A DNA stretch of 64,000 bases from Saccopteryx bilineata (GCF_036850765.1 NC_089495.1:62782410-62846409); one strand, 5' to 3'. Positions 35,542 to 47,555 are shown, numbered from the stretch's first letter. A program made the numbers and translations. The notes: generated by a model from the letters alone, not told the origin.

Positions 35542-37796
35542 TAATAAACATTTATAATTGTTCTCATTCTGTGGAATTTTTATGTCTGGATAAATGATTC
35601 CCCAACAATTACCTGGCTATAAAAGGACCAAGAGCCTCACCATAAGAAATAAACAGTAGAGCCTGTGTTTAATGAAGTTTCCCAAGATTTCATAAAGTTA
35701 TTATAAAAGGGGAAAAGAAAGCAATTTTATACTACTTTTCTTGAATTCAGAGGCTCTAATTTGAGATTTATTTTTATCAGTGCATAAATCTCTTCATACT
35801 ATCATTTATCTCTGCACTAAGTTTCAGCTAATTAAGCATGTCATGGCTCTTTCTGGGTTTTTTGTTTCTTTTTTTTTTTATGACTTTAATACTACCACTA
35901 AACAGCCTCTTAATCACGTTCCTATCTCCTTGGTGTGTTTTCTTTTCTTTTCCTTCTCTCATCTGTTTCTTGAAAATTGGAAGGCAATGTGTTGTAATTA
36001 CTGAGTCCTAGATTTTCCTAGAATACTAAAGACAGGCCTATGTATCCAGGAACAAAAAATATGCAATTTACTTGATATCTTTAACTTTCTGTTCAATTGC
36101 TCTTTTTTTTCATCTGTAAGTCTACTTGTATACTTGTATCCTCGACCCATACTTGTAAAGAATTATTATTTGTAGAAACTTCTAAAGCATACTCTCAACC
36201 AGGTTCTGCTACTATGCTAATAGTGTTTCCCCATCGTGATTCTCACAATTCTTGAGGTTGGTATCCCAATGCAAACTGAGGAGTCCAGCTCTTGGTTAAA
36301 AATCTACATGTGATTCCTTAGACCCACTACAGGGAAATAAAAGAGCTTTACCTGTCAGGCCTCAGAGGGAGAGCTCCAGCCCCACACTGTGCTTGGTGCA
36401 TAGCCAATGCACTAGCAATTCCTGAGGGGAGTTGCAGTCAAAGAACTCAGGCCCTCCTAAAGTCATGCTCACAGCACATTTGCTCTCTTAGTCCTTGTGC
36501 CTTCATTCCTTGGTCTCCTTAGCTGAAGCCTTGGGTAGCCCTGCTAAGACTTCCTTATGGGGGAAGGAGGAGGAAATCTTGAGGATACTCTAAGTACCAA
36601 GTAGTTTTACACTCATAATCCTTCCCTCTTGACCTTGCCCCTGCCGCTATCCCAAGGTCCATAAAACTGCAAGAGCCTTTTGTTCGAGGTTTCTTCAAGA
36701 CGGATGACCCCACATGTGTGCCCTGATCCACCTGACTCACAATCTTTATGCCATTCCATGAAGAAAAATGGATCAGTGGGAGTTGGCACTTCCTCCGTTT
36801 TAAAATCTTGTTTATTCCATTGGTGTAAAAGTGATTAAAGGCTTAAATCTTTCATTTTTGACTCATTGCTCAAATTGGCTTATCCAACACATGGTAGCTC
36901 TGTTTTCTTTCCCAGATCAGATGAACTCCTGACATGAACATCCATCATTTTTAGGGTGCAATAGTAATACATTAAAATAAAAATCAATAAAACCAATTGA
37001 CCTTGATGCCACAATTATTTAGCTCAAAAATAGTATTACTCATTGCTGATACCCATAGATTTCCAATGCACACTTCTGTTACTATATTAGTGGCCTTATC
37101 AATTACAAGTATACTCATGCGACTAAAAACTATCAGCATTCTTCTCCTTTCCCTTCTTATTTATGTCCTATTTCTTCTCTTGGCAAGAAGAAATATAATA
37201 CTAACTAATTGCTTTGGCAATTGACCTTATGCCAGAAAACATTTAGCTCAGATAAAATCAGGTGATATATGTTATGGAAACTGAGGGAAGAGAGTCAATG
37301 TCATGGCAGAATTAATATAAAAATATTTCTCTAACAAATTGTGAGCAATTCATAGTATAAACCATGCTTGTTTGATTGCAAACCATAGCAAGTGTTGATA
37401 ATTTAGTTAAATACTTTAGGAAAGTCCTGGGTATAAACCTGAAAATGATACAGGTTTTGAAAGCATATATATTCCTAAATCTGATCAAATATTAATTCAC
37501 ATCATATAGAAGTTTAATAATCTCTACAATATTATAATTATGGTATAATGTTTATTTGGAAAAGTATTCATAAGAGTATAAATTTTAATTACATTCTAAT
37601 CATTCTTCAAATTCTAATATTATATATAAAATAAAATATTTAAATGTAAATTTATGTCATTTTGATAATTTAATCTTATACAAATAATAAAATTATTAGA
37701 CAATAGGCTCCTAGTTTTGAAATGAGTTTTGTTCTATTAATGCACATTAGAAATTTATATATTTGTATTTTAATAATAAAATCTAATTTAAAACTA
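35542..37796. other. Intergenic sequence, mostly unrecognised
   Basis: No gene. 36180-36290 contains a possible inverted MIR (see separate entry). 36340-36740 is GC-richer and might be an old LTR, but I could not match it. The ORF 36997-37224 is hydrophobic and low-complexity, unsupported. Confidence 0.45.
36175..36290 (-). mobile_element. Possible MIR fragment
   Basis: 'ctactatgctaatagtgttt', 'gattctcacaattcttgagg' and 'tatcccaatgcaaactgagg' run in the order expected for an inverted MIR. Weak match by eye. Confidence 0.4.
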
Positions 37797-37804
37797 TTAT
37801 TTAT

Positions 37805-38181
37805 AAAAAAAATTTTTTTAATTTTTCTGAAGTGAGAAGCAGGGAGGCAGAGAGACAAACTCCTGTATGCGCCTGACCAGGATCCACCCAGCATGCCCAG
37901 TAGGGGGCAATGCTCTTCCCATCTGGGGCGCATTGCACCATTGCAACCAGAGCCATTCTAGCACCTGAGGCGAAGGCCATGGTGCCATCCTCAGCACTCA
38001 GGCTAATTTTGCTCAAATGAAGCCTTGGCTGCAAGAAGGGAAGAGAGAGATACAGAGAAGGGAGAAGGGAAAGGGTGGAGAAGCAGATGGGCTCTTCTTC
38101 TGTGTGCCCTGGCTGGGAATCCAAACCGGGACTTCCACACGCCTGGCTGACACTCTACCACTGAGCCAACCCACCAAGGCC
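37805..38181 (-). mobile_element. tRNA-derived SINE, family C
   Basis: Inverted copy: 'ctgaagtgagaagcaggg', 'gcgcctgaccaggatccacc', 'agtagggggcaatgctcttc', 'gtgtgccctggctgggaatc' and 'actctaccactgagccaac'. Short imperfect repeats (tatttata) flank it. Moderately diverged. Confidence 0.92.
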
Positions 38182-38390
38182 TATTTATATAACTTTTTAA
38201 CTTTGATTTATGATTAGTGATGACTGTATCTAAGTTAAAAATAACTGTTACCAGAGAAAAATTATTAATTGTAAATTCTGGTTGGCTTGCTTTTGTGATT
38301 TTGTTTACTTAACTACTTAACTACCTTTCACTTAACTATAGTGTACTTGAAAAAAAAAGTTTTTATTAAAGATATTTTAAGATAAACAGA

Positions 38391-38745
38391 TTTTTTTTCT
38401 TTTTTTTTTTAGCAAGAGAGACAGAGAGATAAATAGAGGGACAGATAGAGACAGACAGGCAGAAAGGGAGAGAGATGAGAAACATCAATTCTTCATTGCT
38501 GCACCTTAGTTGTTCATTGATTGCTTTCTCATATTGCCTTAATGGGGGGAGGCAGCTACAGCTGAGCCAGTGACCCCTGCTCAAGCCAGTGACCTTGGGG
38601 TCATGTCCGTGATCTCACACTTAATTCAGTGACCCCATGCTCAAGCTGATGAGACTGCCCACAAGCCAACAAGCACAGAGTTTCAAACCTGGTCCTCTGA
38701 TTCCCAGGCTGACACTCTATCCACTGTGCCATCACCTGGTCAGGT
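38391..38745 (-). mobile_element. tRNA-derived SINE, family B
   Basis: T-run, 'gagacagagagataaataga', 'gagatgagaaacatcaattc', 'gttgttcattgattgctttc', 'caagccagtgaccttggggt' and inverted head 'gtgccatcacctggtcaggt'. Confidence 0.9.
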
Positions 38746-38779
38746 TAAGTTAAAAACTTTTTTAAAATTTCAGAAAGAC

Positions 38780-39202
38780 TGCCTGACCAGGTGGTAGTAC
38801 AGTGGATGGAGCATTGGACTGGGAGACAGAGGGCTCAGTTTCGAAACCCTGAGGTCACTGGCTAGAGTGCAGGCTCACCCAGCTTAAGCATGGGGTTGCT
38901 AACTTGAGTGTGGGATCACGGGCATGAATGCATAATTGTTGGTTTGAGCCCAAAGTTTGCTGACTTGAAGCCCAAGGTTGCTGACTTGAGCCCAAGGTCA
39001 CTGGCTTGAGCAAGGGGTCACAACTCTGCTGTACCCCCCTGGACAAGGCACATATGAGAAACCAATCAATGAACAACTAAGGTGCTGCAACAAAGAATTG
39101 ATGCTTCTTATCTCTCTTTCTGTCTGTCTCTCCCTCTTTGTCCCTCTCTCTGACTCTCTCTCTGTTTCTGTCAAAAAAAAAAAAAAAAGAAAAAGAAAAG
39201 CA
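38780..39202 (+). mobile_element. tRNA-derived SINE, family B, long variant
   Basis: Head 'gcctgaccaggtggtagtac', several 'ttgctgacttga' units as in the copy at 30.4 kb, 'caatgaacaactaaggtgct', CT tract and A-run. Exact repeats tcagaaagac at 38770-38779 and 39203-39212. It lies tail-outward next to the inverted copy at 38391-38745, so the two could pair in a transcript. Confidence 0.93.
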
Positions 39203-39212
39203 TCAGAAAGAC

Positions 39213-40424
39213 AGAAAGTATTGTAAACTGGAAAACAACCATTGGAACCAAAAAATGGGAAGTACATATTTGATGAAGAAAAGTGTGTATATTATATATA
39301 ACTGTGTTTCTAATTAGAACATAAATGTATTGCTCATGTTTAATGTTTAGCTTGTATTCTTTCTCAAGAGGCTGGATAGATAACAATAAACAAAACAAAG
39401 ATCAACAATACTAACTATACACACATATATTTGAGATACTTGTTAATGTGTTTTTATATTAAATCACAGAAGATTTCTCTGCCTTGAATTTCTTCTTTTT
39501 CTCTTTCCTTTTCTCATGTTAATTAGAGTACAGTATAAAATTACTTTTTAAGAAAACCTCATTTATCTTATTTTCAAAGTTTCAATTTTAGATGAAAAAA
39601 TAGGGTTTTAAATTATTAAAACCTGAGCCATTTTCAAAGAGTAAGTAATGTTTACAGAAGAAAATTAACTCCATACAGAAGACATACAAATGAAACTAGG
39701 TGGTAAATGAGAAAATTGGGGGAAAGCAGTTGTGTGCAGGAAAGTACACGATTAAGACTGGTACAAACCCACTAGCTTATTCTAGGAAAATTTGGTGGTG
39801 TTCTAGAAGGTAATGGAGAAGACAAAGTCATCTGTTCACCTAATCAGACAAGTGACAGGTGTGGGAAGAGAGAGACAAGTAATGACAGAATATATAAATA
39901 CTTCAAGTAAATTTCAGAAGCTTGGATAACTGGTTAAGAAGAAAGAAATATAATTTAGGGATTGACATTAAAAATAAAGAAAACTCCTTGAAATTAAGGA
40001 AAAGGGAAACCATTAATATTATATAATAGAATGATTCAAATAAAATATTCAAGAAAAAATTGAAAGATTTGGAAACCTTTCCTATGACAGTTCTCTAACA
40101 GATTTAGTAAAACTTCAATGTTTTCTTTAATAATTCATTGACTGCTGAGAGGCACAAATACTTCCTTGTAAGATTGTAATTTTTTTGGCTAATTTTACTT
40201 TGTTTTCTTTATGACTGCCTTATGCAATGCAGAAACATATTAAGCAGTGTACAGATTATAAAAATCTCTATGGAGTATAAAGCAATTAAACTGAACATTT
40301 AATTTTAAATCATGAATATTTAAATCACTAAAAATATCTGAGGTTTTAAAACATTTTAAGCCAACCTTACAGTCTTGAATAAAACATACTTAGTTAAAAT
40401 GAGTTCAAAATTTAAGAGTTTTAG
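39213..40424. other. Unique AT-rich intergenic sequence
   Basis: Nothing recognised. Confidence 0.45.
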
Positions 40425-40436
40425 AACTGCACCAAG

Positions 40437-40783
40437 CCTGACCAGGTGGTGGCCCAGTGGATAGAGCGTCGGACTGGGATGTGGAGGATCCAGGTTTGAG
40501 ACCCTGAGGTTGCCAGCTTGAGCACGGGCTCATCTGGTTTGAGCAAGGCTCACCAGCTTGAGCCCAAGGTCGCTGGCTCGAGCAAGGGGTTACTCGGTCT
40601 GCTGAAGACCCACGGTCAAGGCACATAAGAGAAAGTAATCAATGAACAACTAAGGTGTTGCAATGAAAAACTAACGATTGATGCTTCTCATCTCTTTGTT
40701 CCTGTCTGTCTGTCCCTTTCTATCCTTCTTTCTGACTCTCTCTCTGTCTCTGTAAAAAGCAAAAACAAAAAACAAACAAAAAA
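40437..40783 (+). mobile_element. tRNA-derived SINE, family B
   Basis: Head 'cctgaccaggtggtggccca', 'gtcggactgggatgtggagg', box-B-like ggtttgagacc, 'caatgaacaactaaggtgtt' and an A-rich tail. Exact 12-bp repeats aactgcaccaag at 40425-40436 and 40784-40795. A fairly young copy. Confidence 0.95.
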
Positions 40784-40795
40784 AACTGCACCAAG

Positions 40796-41516
40796 TTTTT
40801 TTTATATATATTAGATGTCTCTTATATAGACATCTAAAATATAAAAATTATGCAAATCCTCAAAATGTATCTGGCATTAAAAAACATTATTAAAGAGTAA
40901 AGTGGTGCGGTGGTATATGAAAAATTATAACCACGGATGACAATACTCTATAGTGTGCACCTGAATTACTTTATCTTTGTTTTATAAAGTGATCCAATAT
41001 ATTTTTGAGTATACTAAAATATATACATTTTACAATTCAAGCAGAGTAGATGGAGCTAGCTTTGGAAGCAATTCTTTATTTTTTCATTTATAGTAAATGA
41101 TTACAACCCTTCCAAAAAAGCAGAACAAAACAAAACAAAAAATAAAAATTACTTCTATAGACTACAGTATGATGTTATTACATATAACTAAAGTCTTATA
41201 TTTGATCTCTAGTATGGTTAATTTTTCACTGTTCAATAGCCGTTAATAGAATAATTAACCTCAATATAAATGAGGCAAACAACTTCCAACTTATGCTTGT
41301 GATCACAAGGACTCACAGATGACACATGGGAGAGCAGTATAATTTTATGCACACTTGCAGAGACTATTTTTTGACATTATTCTTACTTGCAGTTCAAATC
41401 TATTGCTTTTATACATACAAAATAAAATTATGTGCTTCAGAAAGGTAACCATTTAATGCCAATAATTAGTAGGCAGGATGATAAAAATAAAATTAAGTCA
41501 ATATAATGAAGTATTT
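40796..41516. other. Unique AT-rich intergenic sequence
   Basis: Nothing recognised. Confidence 0.45.
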
Positions 41517-41752
41517 AAGAGCAGAGCATTTGGAGCAGGTAAATGCAGGTTCCAGCATAGACTCTGCCAATTCATTTCTTTGAGAACTTGAGAAAATTAT
41601 TTACTGTCTCCAAGATGTTTAATGGTAAATGAGGATAATAATAGCTCTTCATGTTATTGGGTTATTTTCTTACTTAATGGTTAAAACTGTTTAGTGACTT
41701 TAGAAGCTTAGTTATGGTGTCTGGCACTTGTCAAAGATTCAGTAGTTATTAA
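41517..41752 (+). mobile_element. MIR SINE
   Basis: 'ttaagagcagagcatttgga', 'tagactctgccaattcattt', 'ggtaaatgaggataataata', 'tggtgtctggcacttgtcaa' and 'cagtagttatta' follow the MIR consensus order. Ancient mammalian tRNA-derived SINE. Confidence 0.88.
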
Positions 41753-41874
41753 CTAAATTAGTACTTAACTTTCAAAAGTGTTTTAAATATTTTTAATTTT
41801 TTGTTGTGTACTTTGATATAAACATAATGCTATTCAAAAAAGAAAAATATAGATATCAATATATTAATTATCAG

Positions 41875-42021
41875 ATGCCCCGGAGGGGCAGAGCATCGCC
41901 CCCTGGTGGGCAGAGCGTCAAGCCCTGGTGGGCGTGCTGGGTGGATCCCGGTTGGGCTCATGCGGGAGTCAGTCTGACTGTCTCTCCCCGTTTCCGGCTT
42001 CAGAAAAATACAGAAAAAAAA
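41875..42021 (+). mobile_element. SINE family C, 5'-truncated (3' part only)
   Basis: 'gatgccccggaggggcagag', 'catcgccccctggtgggcag', 'gtggatcccggttgggctca', 'gactgtctctccccgtttcc' and 'ggcttcagaaaaatac' match the 3' end of SINE C; the tRNA head is absent. High similarity suggests recent insertion with 5' truncation. Confidence 0.9.
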
Positions 42022-42483
42022 ATGTGTTTCATATATCTGAGACGATGCTTCTCAATGTTTCTCAAATCTGCTTAATTAATAACTCAGAGTAAAGGGTTTT
42101 TTTTAATTTAAAATGTTTCTGATATACTATAAATCACTAGACAGAATTTATTCTGCCTTTATTTACATATATTTTTATTTTGACATATTAACTTAGTTTT
42201 CTCTTGAGAATTTGTCTTCAAATTCCATTATAACTTCTTATTGTAGATGTTGTTTAAGTAGTTTCTTGATATACTAGATGAAAATCTATTTCTTATCTCT
42301 TAACCTCTATTAGCTCCTTTATTTTGTTTTCCATTTTGAAAAAAACAAAGACTTTTCTCACAGCGTGATTCACTAATAGTGAAATGGTTTTGAAAATCTA
42401 CTGCAAAAAAGAAAAGACTTTTGAATTGTGATTATCATACAATGCTCCAAATATGTACATGTTAATTTATCCGTTCAAACCCA
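42022..42483. other. Unique AT-rich intergenic sequence
   Basis: Nothing recognised. Confidence 0.45.
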
Positions 42484-42484
42484 T

Positions 42485-42519
<35 letters not shown>

Positions 42520-42533
42520 TTCATTCATTCATT
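42484..42533. repeat. (TTTA)n/(TTCA)n microsatellite
   Basis: Tandem tetranucleotide at the tail side of the following inverted SINE; probably grown from the SINE's A-rich tail and target site. Confidence 0.95.
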
Positions 42534-42882
42534 TTTGTATTTTTCTTAAGTGAGAAGTGAGGGGGTCAGAGAGACAGACTCCCTTATGCGCCTGACCACA
42601 ATCCATCCAGCAAGCCCACTAGGGGGCGTTGCTCTACCGATCTGGGCCATTGCTCCATTGCAACCTGAGCCATTTTAGTGCCTGAGGAGAGATCATGATG
42701 CCATCCTCAGTGCCCGGGCCAACTTTCTCCAGTGGAGCCTTGGCTGTGGGAGGGGAAGAGAGAGAAAGAGAGAAAGGTGGAGAAACAGATGGGCGCTTCT
42801 CCTGTGTGCTCTGACCAGGAATTGAACCTGGAACATCCACATGCTGGGCCGACACTCTACCACTGAGCTAACTGGCCAAGAC
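42534..42882 (-). mobile_element. tRNA-derived SINE, family C
   Basis: Inverted copy: 'gtgagaagtgagggggtcag', 'actagggggcgttgctctac', 'gggcgcttctcctgtgtgct', 'gaccaggaattgaacctgga' and 'actctaccactgagctaact'. Target repeats resemble 'caaacccatttattta' (left of the microsatellite) and 'caaatccattttattta' (right). Confidence 0.92.
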
Positions 42883-43337
42883 CCAAATCCATTTTATTTA
42901 AAAACAATCTATTCTTATAAAACTGTTTTACATTTCTACTATTTTTATGTCTCTGTTCAATTACTTTATATATTCTAGATGTTTTCTCAGAATAAATATA
43001 AACATATAGTCTATAGTTTCCAGAAACCTTTTTGGAGTTCTTCTGATGAATCAATTGTTTATAGAAATATCAATTTTTTCAATGCACTGAGTAACTATTG
43101 CAGCAAAGAGTTCCATTTAAGTTACCTCCACACTTTGGGATTTGTCTTTGCAGCAACACAATCAGTCTTTGGCAGTGGTATTAAATAGATATAAAACATT
43201 CCAGTTTTTATTTTACAATTTAATTTAGTTGTCAACCCCATATACTTGAAATTATAACAAAATAGTTGGACTTGAACTTATAAGACTATCCAATACTTAA
43301 CATAGAAAAACAATTAGAAATTAAATAATGTTTCCAT
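42883..43337. other. Unique intergenic sequence
   Basis: Nothing recognised. Confidence 0.45.
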
Positions 43338-43710
43338 GTGTATTCATTTCCTAAAGCTGCTGTATCAAAACAATGCAAATTTATTCTCTTATTGATATCA
43401 GAAGTCCAAAGAGTCTTATGGGCTAAAATTAAATTTTTGATAGAGCTAATTACTGATGGAGGTTCCAGGAGAGAATCCATTTTTGCCTCTTCCAGCTTCT
43501 TGAGACTACTGCTATTCTTTGGCTATATCATTACTAATACTGCTTCTGTTCCTACTTGCTTTATTCCTCTCTTGACTTTTCTTACTTCTCTCTCATTAGG
43601 ATATTTGTGGTTATATTTAAGCCAGGATAATAGCCCCATCTTAAACATTTTAACTAGATGGCCCATTTACCATGTAAGAATTAATTCACAGCTTCCAAAT
43701 ATTTTTGGTT
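43338..43710 (-). mobile_element. ERVL-MaLR solo LTR (MLT1-like), inverted
   Basis: 'tgtattcatttcctaaagct', 'gctgtatcaaaacaatgcaa', 'atttattctcttattgatat', 'agaagtccaaagagtcttat' and 'atggaggttccaggagagaa' are the complement of a MaLR LTR end. Old; the 124-codon + strand frame here is chance. Confidence 0.75.
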
Positions 43711-43726
43711 AAGAGTAGGTATCTTT

Positions 43727-43748
43727 TTTTATCATTATTCATTTTAGA

Positions 43749-43816
<68 letters not shown>

Positions 43817-43980
43817 AGATAGAGAGAGAGAGAGAGAGATAGAGAGAGAGAGAAAGGGGGAGGAGTAGGAAGCATCAATTCCCATATGTGCCTTGACCAG
43901 ACAAGTACAGGGTTTCAAACCAGTGACCTCAGCATTCCAGGTTGATGCTTTGTCTACTGCACCACTACAGGTCAGGCAAT
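43727..43980 (-). mobile_element. tRNA-derived SINE, family A, with expanded GA/GT tract
   Basis: Inverted copy whose CT-rich tract (complement GA) has grown to over 100 bp (43752-43856) including GT and GATA runs. Then 'gaagcatcaattcccatatg' and the inverted head 'gcaccactacaggtcagg'. Exact repeats taggtatcttt at 43716-43726 and 43981-43991. Confidence 0.93.
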
Positions 43981-44129
43981 TAGGTATCTTTGATGAAGCT
44001 GAAAGGAAAATCCCCCACTTATCTTTAGTATGTTTGGTGGTTTTATATTAATAAGAAATGACAATTTTCTATTTGGGTATTATATGACATAATAGAATCA
44101 TTATGAGGTTTTCATCCAAATAAATTTAA

Positions 44130-44310
44130 CCTGCATTATGACCTTAATTCTCTGGTTGTTTCACTTCTCTAAGCCTCACTTTCTTGTTTTAAAAAATAGA
44201 GATGCTAAATAATTTTCTAAGTGTTTTTGTAAGGATAAAATCAAGTAGTTTTGCAACACATCTAGATTGTGTTCTGGCATATGAGCAGCATTCAATATCT
44301 ATTAGGTCAA
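44130..44310 (+). mobile_element. MIR fragment
   Basis: 'ctgcattatgaccttaattc', 'tcacttctctaagcctcact', 'aaaaatagagatgctaaata' and 'tgttctggcatatgagcagc' follow MIR order. Confidence 0.7.
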
Positions 44311-44502
44311 TTTCCTGTTAAATATGAAAGATTATATAATAAACTAGCTTAATAATATAGCCTTATTAAAATTGATATAATACTCTATTTCCATTCTGAC
44401 ATCTGCAAGTAAATCTAAATTAAAATATCTTGGTATGTAATGTATGTTAGTTGTGGATAGCATCATTCAACTTTCTGCACTAATATATAATAAAACAAAT
44501 AT

Positions 44503-44900
44503 GTGCCTTTCTCTGGTAAGTACACACAGTGGTAGAGTGTCAGCTTGATGTGTAGATGTCCTGAGTTTGATTCCCAGTCAGGTCACACAGAAGAAGCTCC
44601 CATCTGTTTCTTCACCCCTCTACCTCTTGCTTCTCTCTCTCTCTCCCTCCCTCTCTTTCTCTCTCTCCTCCTCCTCTCCTGCAGCCAAAACTCAATTGGA
44701 GCAAGTTGGCCTCAGGCATTGAGAATTGCTCCATGGCCTCATCCTCAGGTGGTAAAAAATGGCTCCAGTTGCAATGGAGCAATGTCCTAGATGGCAGAGC
44801 ATTGTCCTCTAGTGAGCTTGCTGGATGGATCCTGGTTAGGGCGCATGAAGAAGTCTCTCTGCCTCCCCTCCTCTCACTAAAATAAAAAATAAAATAAAAC
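44503..44900 (+). mobile_element. tRNA-derived SINE, family C
   Basis: Diverged head ('cacagtggtagagtgtcagc', 'gagtttgattcccagtcagg'), CT-rich linker, 'tcctgcagccaaaactcaat', 'gatggcagagcattgtcctc' and 'ctggatggatcctggttagg', with an A/CA-rich tail. Followed at once by a second head-to-tail copy. Confidence 0.88.
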
Positions 44901-44927
44901 ACACACACATGCACACACGCGCGTGTA

Positions 44928-45295
44928 CCTTGGCTGGTTGGCTCATGGTAGAGCATCCACTTATAGATTGAAAGCCCTGGGTTCAATTCCTGGTCCAGGC
45001 ACACAGAAATGACCACCAGCTTATCCCTTTCCCCCACCCCTCTCTCTATATATCTTTTTGTTTCCTCCCAGCAGGCATGCTTTAAATGTTTCAAGCATGT
45101 TGGCCCCAAGCGCTGAGGTTGGCTCTGTGGAGTCTCACCTCTGGTGCTAAAAATAGCTCCATTGCCAGCATGATCCCAAAAAGGCAGAGTACCAACCCCA
45201 GACAGGATCACCAGTAGATCTGGTTAAGGTGTGTATGGGAGCCTTTCTCTTTATATCCCTTCCTTTCACTTAAAAAGAAAATTAAAAAAAAAAAA
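44928..45295 (+). mobile_element. tRNA-derived SINE, family C, second tandem copy
   Basis: 'accttggctggttggctcat', 'cctgggttcaattcctggtc', 'tgttggccccaagcgctgag' and an A-run tail. Diverged from the neighbour at 44503, so two insertions rather than a duplication. A 199-codon - strand frame spans both and is spurious. Confidence 0.87.
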
Positions 45296-45314
45296 ACATA
45301 AAAAAATAACTTTA

Positions 45315-45340
45315 GTGCTCGCTTTGGCAGCACATATACT
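45315..45340 (+). pseudogene. Truncated U6 snRNA retrocopy (5' 26-30 nt only)
   Basis: The 26 bases starting gtgctcgctttggcagcac match the first bases of U6 snRNA with one difference (c to t in the stem-loop). Flanked by an exact 14-bp repeat aaaaaataacttta at 45301-45314 and 45341-45354; the first four bases of the right copy also agree with U6. Only the 5' end is present. Target duplication implies L1-mediated insertion. Not a functional snRNA gene. Confidence 0.88.
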
Positions 45341-45354
45341 AAAAAATAACTTTA

Positions 45355-45771
45355 ATTCTAAATTTCAGAACAGTATATTGGAAACATCACAGTGGAATTT
45401 ATGCTAAATACTCAATCATAGAAATTGATGAAAAGACAGATATGTGTGGATATGACTTTAATTACAGTTGGCCTAGACTGTGCAGAGACATTTACCTGTA
45501 TAGGTCACGTAGTTCATAACAGTCCTAATCTTTCAGTGTATTTGTTTCTTCAATTTTTACCTTAAATTTTAAACAGTCCTAACAATGTATTTCTAGAGAA
45601 AAATAAAAACAGGACATATTTTAAATGATTTTTAAGAAAGCAATTAAAACAATTCAATATATAGAGTACTTCTTGATAAGACACTATACTATATTGACTA
45701 AAATGATTATATATTTTTTCAGCCTGGAAATAAAGGCTCTAAGGGAATACCATTGTTGCCTCCAGTATTGA
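45355..45771. other. Unique intergenic sequence
   Basis: Nothing recognised. Confidence 0.45.
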
Positions 45772-45786
45772 GATGAAAGAAAGAAA

Positions 45787-45848
<62 letters not shown>
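45772..45848 (+). repeat. (GAAA)n microsatellite
   Basis: About 77 bp of tetranucleotide repeat with a few interruptions at its left end. Confidence 0.97.
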
Positions 45849-45849
<1 letters not shown>

Positions 45850-47555
45850 TGTAGAAAGTACAAAATTCTTACAAAATTCAAACTACTAAAATAAATTCAA
45901 GATGTAGCTCACAAGACAGTTATTTCCACAAAGTTTCTCTTGTTTTCCTCTCTCCCCTTTTTTCTTTATTCCCAGTAGACTAGGTGTTCATGTAATTAAC
46001 CAAAAAGAAAAACAAAATTATTTTCTATATCCCTCATTGTATTAATAGGCAAGCTTTCTAAAGTCTCAAATCATGATTCATTTATTTTTCCAAATTTCTG
46101 CATGACACATTGCATGAACCAAGTAATGTTCATTAAAAAAAGAAAAATAGCATGAATTTATGAACAATCCTTAAAATGACACTGCAATTTTATAACTAAA
46201 ATAAGCATAAATCAAAACAAAACTAGAATATATTATATTATTAAACACCTGAAATAAAGTAAATAAGTATTTCAAGTCTCAGCATAAATAAAGCCACACA
46301 AATAACTGCCATTTCAATAAGTCAGAAATATATATGATTTGGATTTTGGTATTATATTAAAACTGATTTATCAGAGGAATATTGGGTTAAGAGTTTCTAG
46401 AACAGGGAAATGTATTCAAAATAATTATAGTCTGAGATTAGTAGTAGATTAAATCACCTGAAAAAACAAGAATCTACATCATAGTGTGCTTTTTCTCCTA
46501 TTATTTTAATCCTAATGTATATAGTAAGGAATGGGTCCCAACCCAAATGGGTAGTGAGTGGCCAAATGGCAGTGTGTCCTTCCTTCTGGGTACTTGCAAG
46601 ATTGACTCAAGATTTATTAGTTCCTTATGGTCATAATTTTATCCTCTTACAGGCAGTACATTTACTGCAGCTGCTACTGACCAACTAATGCTGACAGCAA
46701 TTTTTGTTTCTTAATAGGGAGGTAGCTATGCTTCTTTTTGAACATATAGCCTACTTGGCATTTAGCCCCAAAAGAAATACTTACCTTTCCAATATAGTCT
46801 TGACCTCCACCTTCAGATGATCCTCCTCGCATCTTCTTTGATCACACATATATATCCATTCTCTTGGCTTTACCCAGAAATCTCACTTGTAGGCACTGGA
46901 CTACTCCCAAATAAATGCTCTTTTACTCTTAAACTTTGCCCTTCCTAAGAGTATCTGACCCTCCCAAGACTTCCTCCACAACCCACATTTTCTAACCTCT
47001 TTTATGTCGGCTCATTTGAAAATTACTTGCTCTTCAAGTTTCCACCTAATCAGACACTAATTTAATACTAAGCCTAACATTATGCTAAAACACAAGGGAT
47101 ATAAAGATGAATAAAACATAGTCCTTTTCCTAAGAAAGATCTTAATTGAGCAAACGAAGTGACAAACATTATTATTATATAGCAACTGATAAAGTCATTG
47201 TAAGAAATAAGCATTAGATTTAATGGTGCAAGTAAAATGGACCTAATTTGAGTATGACCTTAGAGGACTTCTGCCCAAGGTATGAACTACAAAAGACAGA
47301 AAACGTTAGAAGAAAAGGAGAAGTATCACCAAAGGAAGGGAGGCAATAAACAGCAGATCATATGTCAATACCATCTGAGAGTGTGTGGCGAGTGAGGCAA
47401 GGACTATGACATTGAAAATATAATTTAACATCCTAAGGACCTTAGCCTTTTCCCCACAGACAAAAGAGATACATCAGGTTTGTAATAATGATCAGATTTA
47501 TAACTTATGTAAATTACTTTGTAAAAATGTAGAAGAATGAATGGATATAGATAAT
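45849..47555. other. Intergenic sequence with no recognised element
   Basis: No gene or repeat identified. 46500-47050 is less AT-rich than the rest but has no coding frame or repeat signature I can name. Confidence 0.45.

Noticed and set aside
36997..37224. Hydrophobic 75-codon frame reminiscent of a membrane peptide or mitochondrial insert
   Set aside because: AT-rich chance frame; no match I can recognise to mitochondrial genes and no repeat or splice context.
43751..43860. Possible CRISPR-like or satellite array
   Set aside because: It is a compound GA/GT/GATA microsatellite within a SINE tail.
44612..45211. 199-codon - strand frame
   Set aside because: Runs across two adjacent SINE C copies in antisense; peptide is SINE-derived low-complexity sequence.
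45301..45354. Possible functional U6 gene
   Set aside because: Only the first ~26-30 nt are present, with no remaining U6 body or upstream promoter elements.
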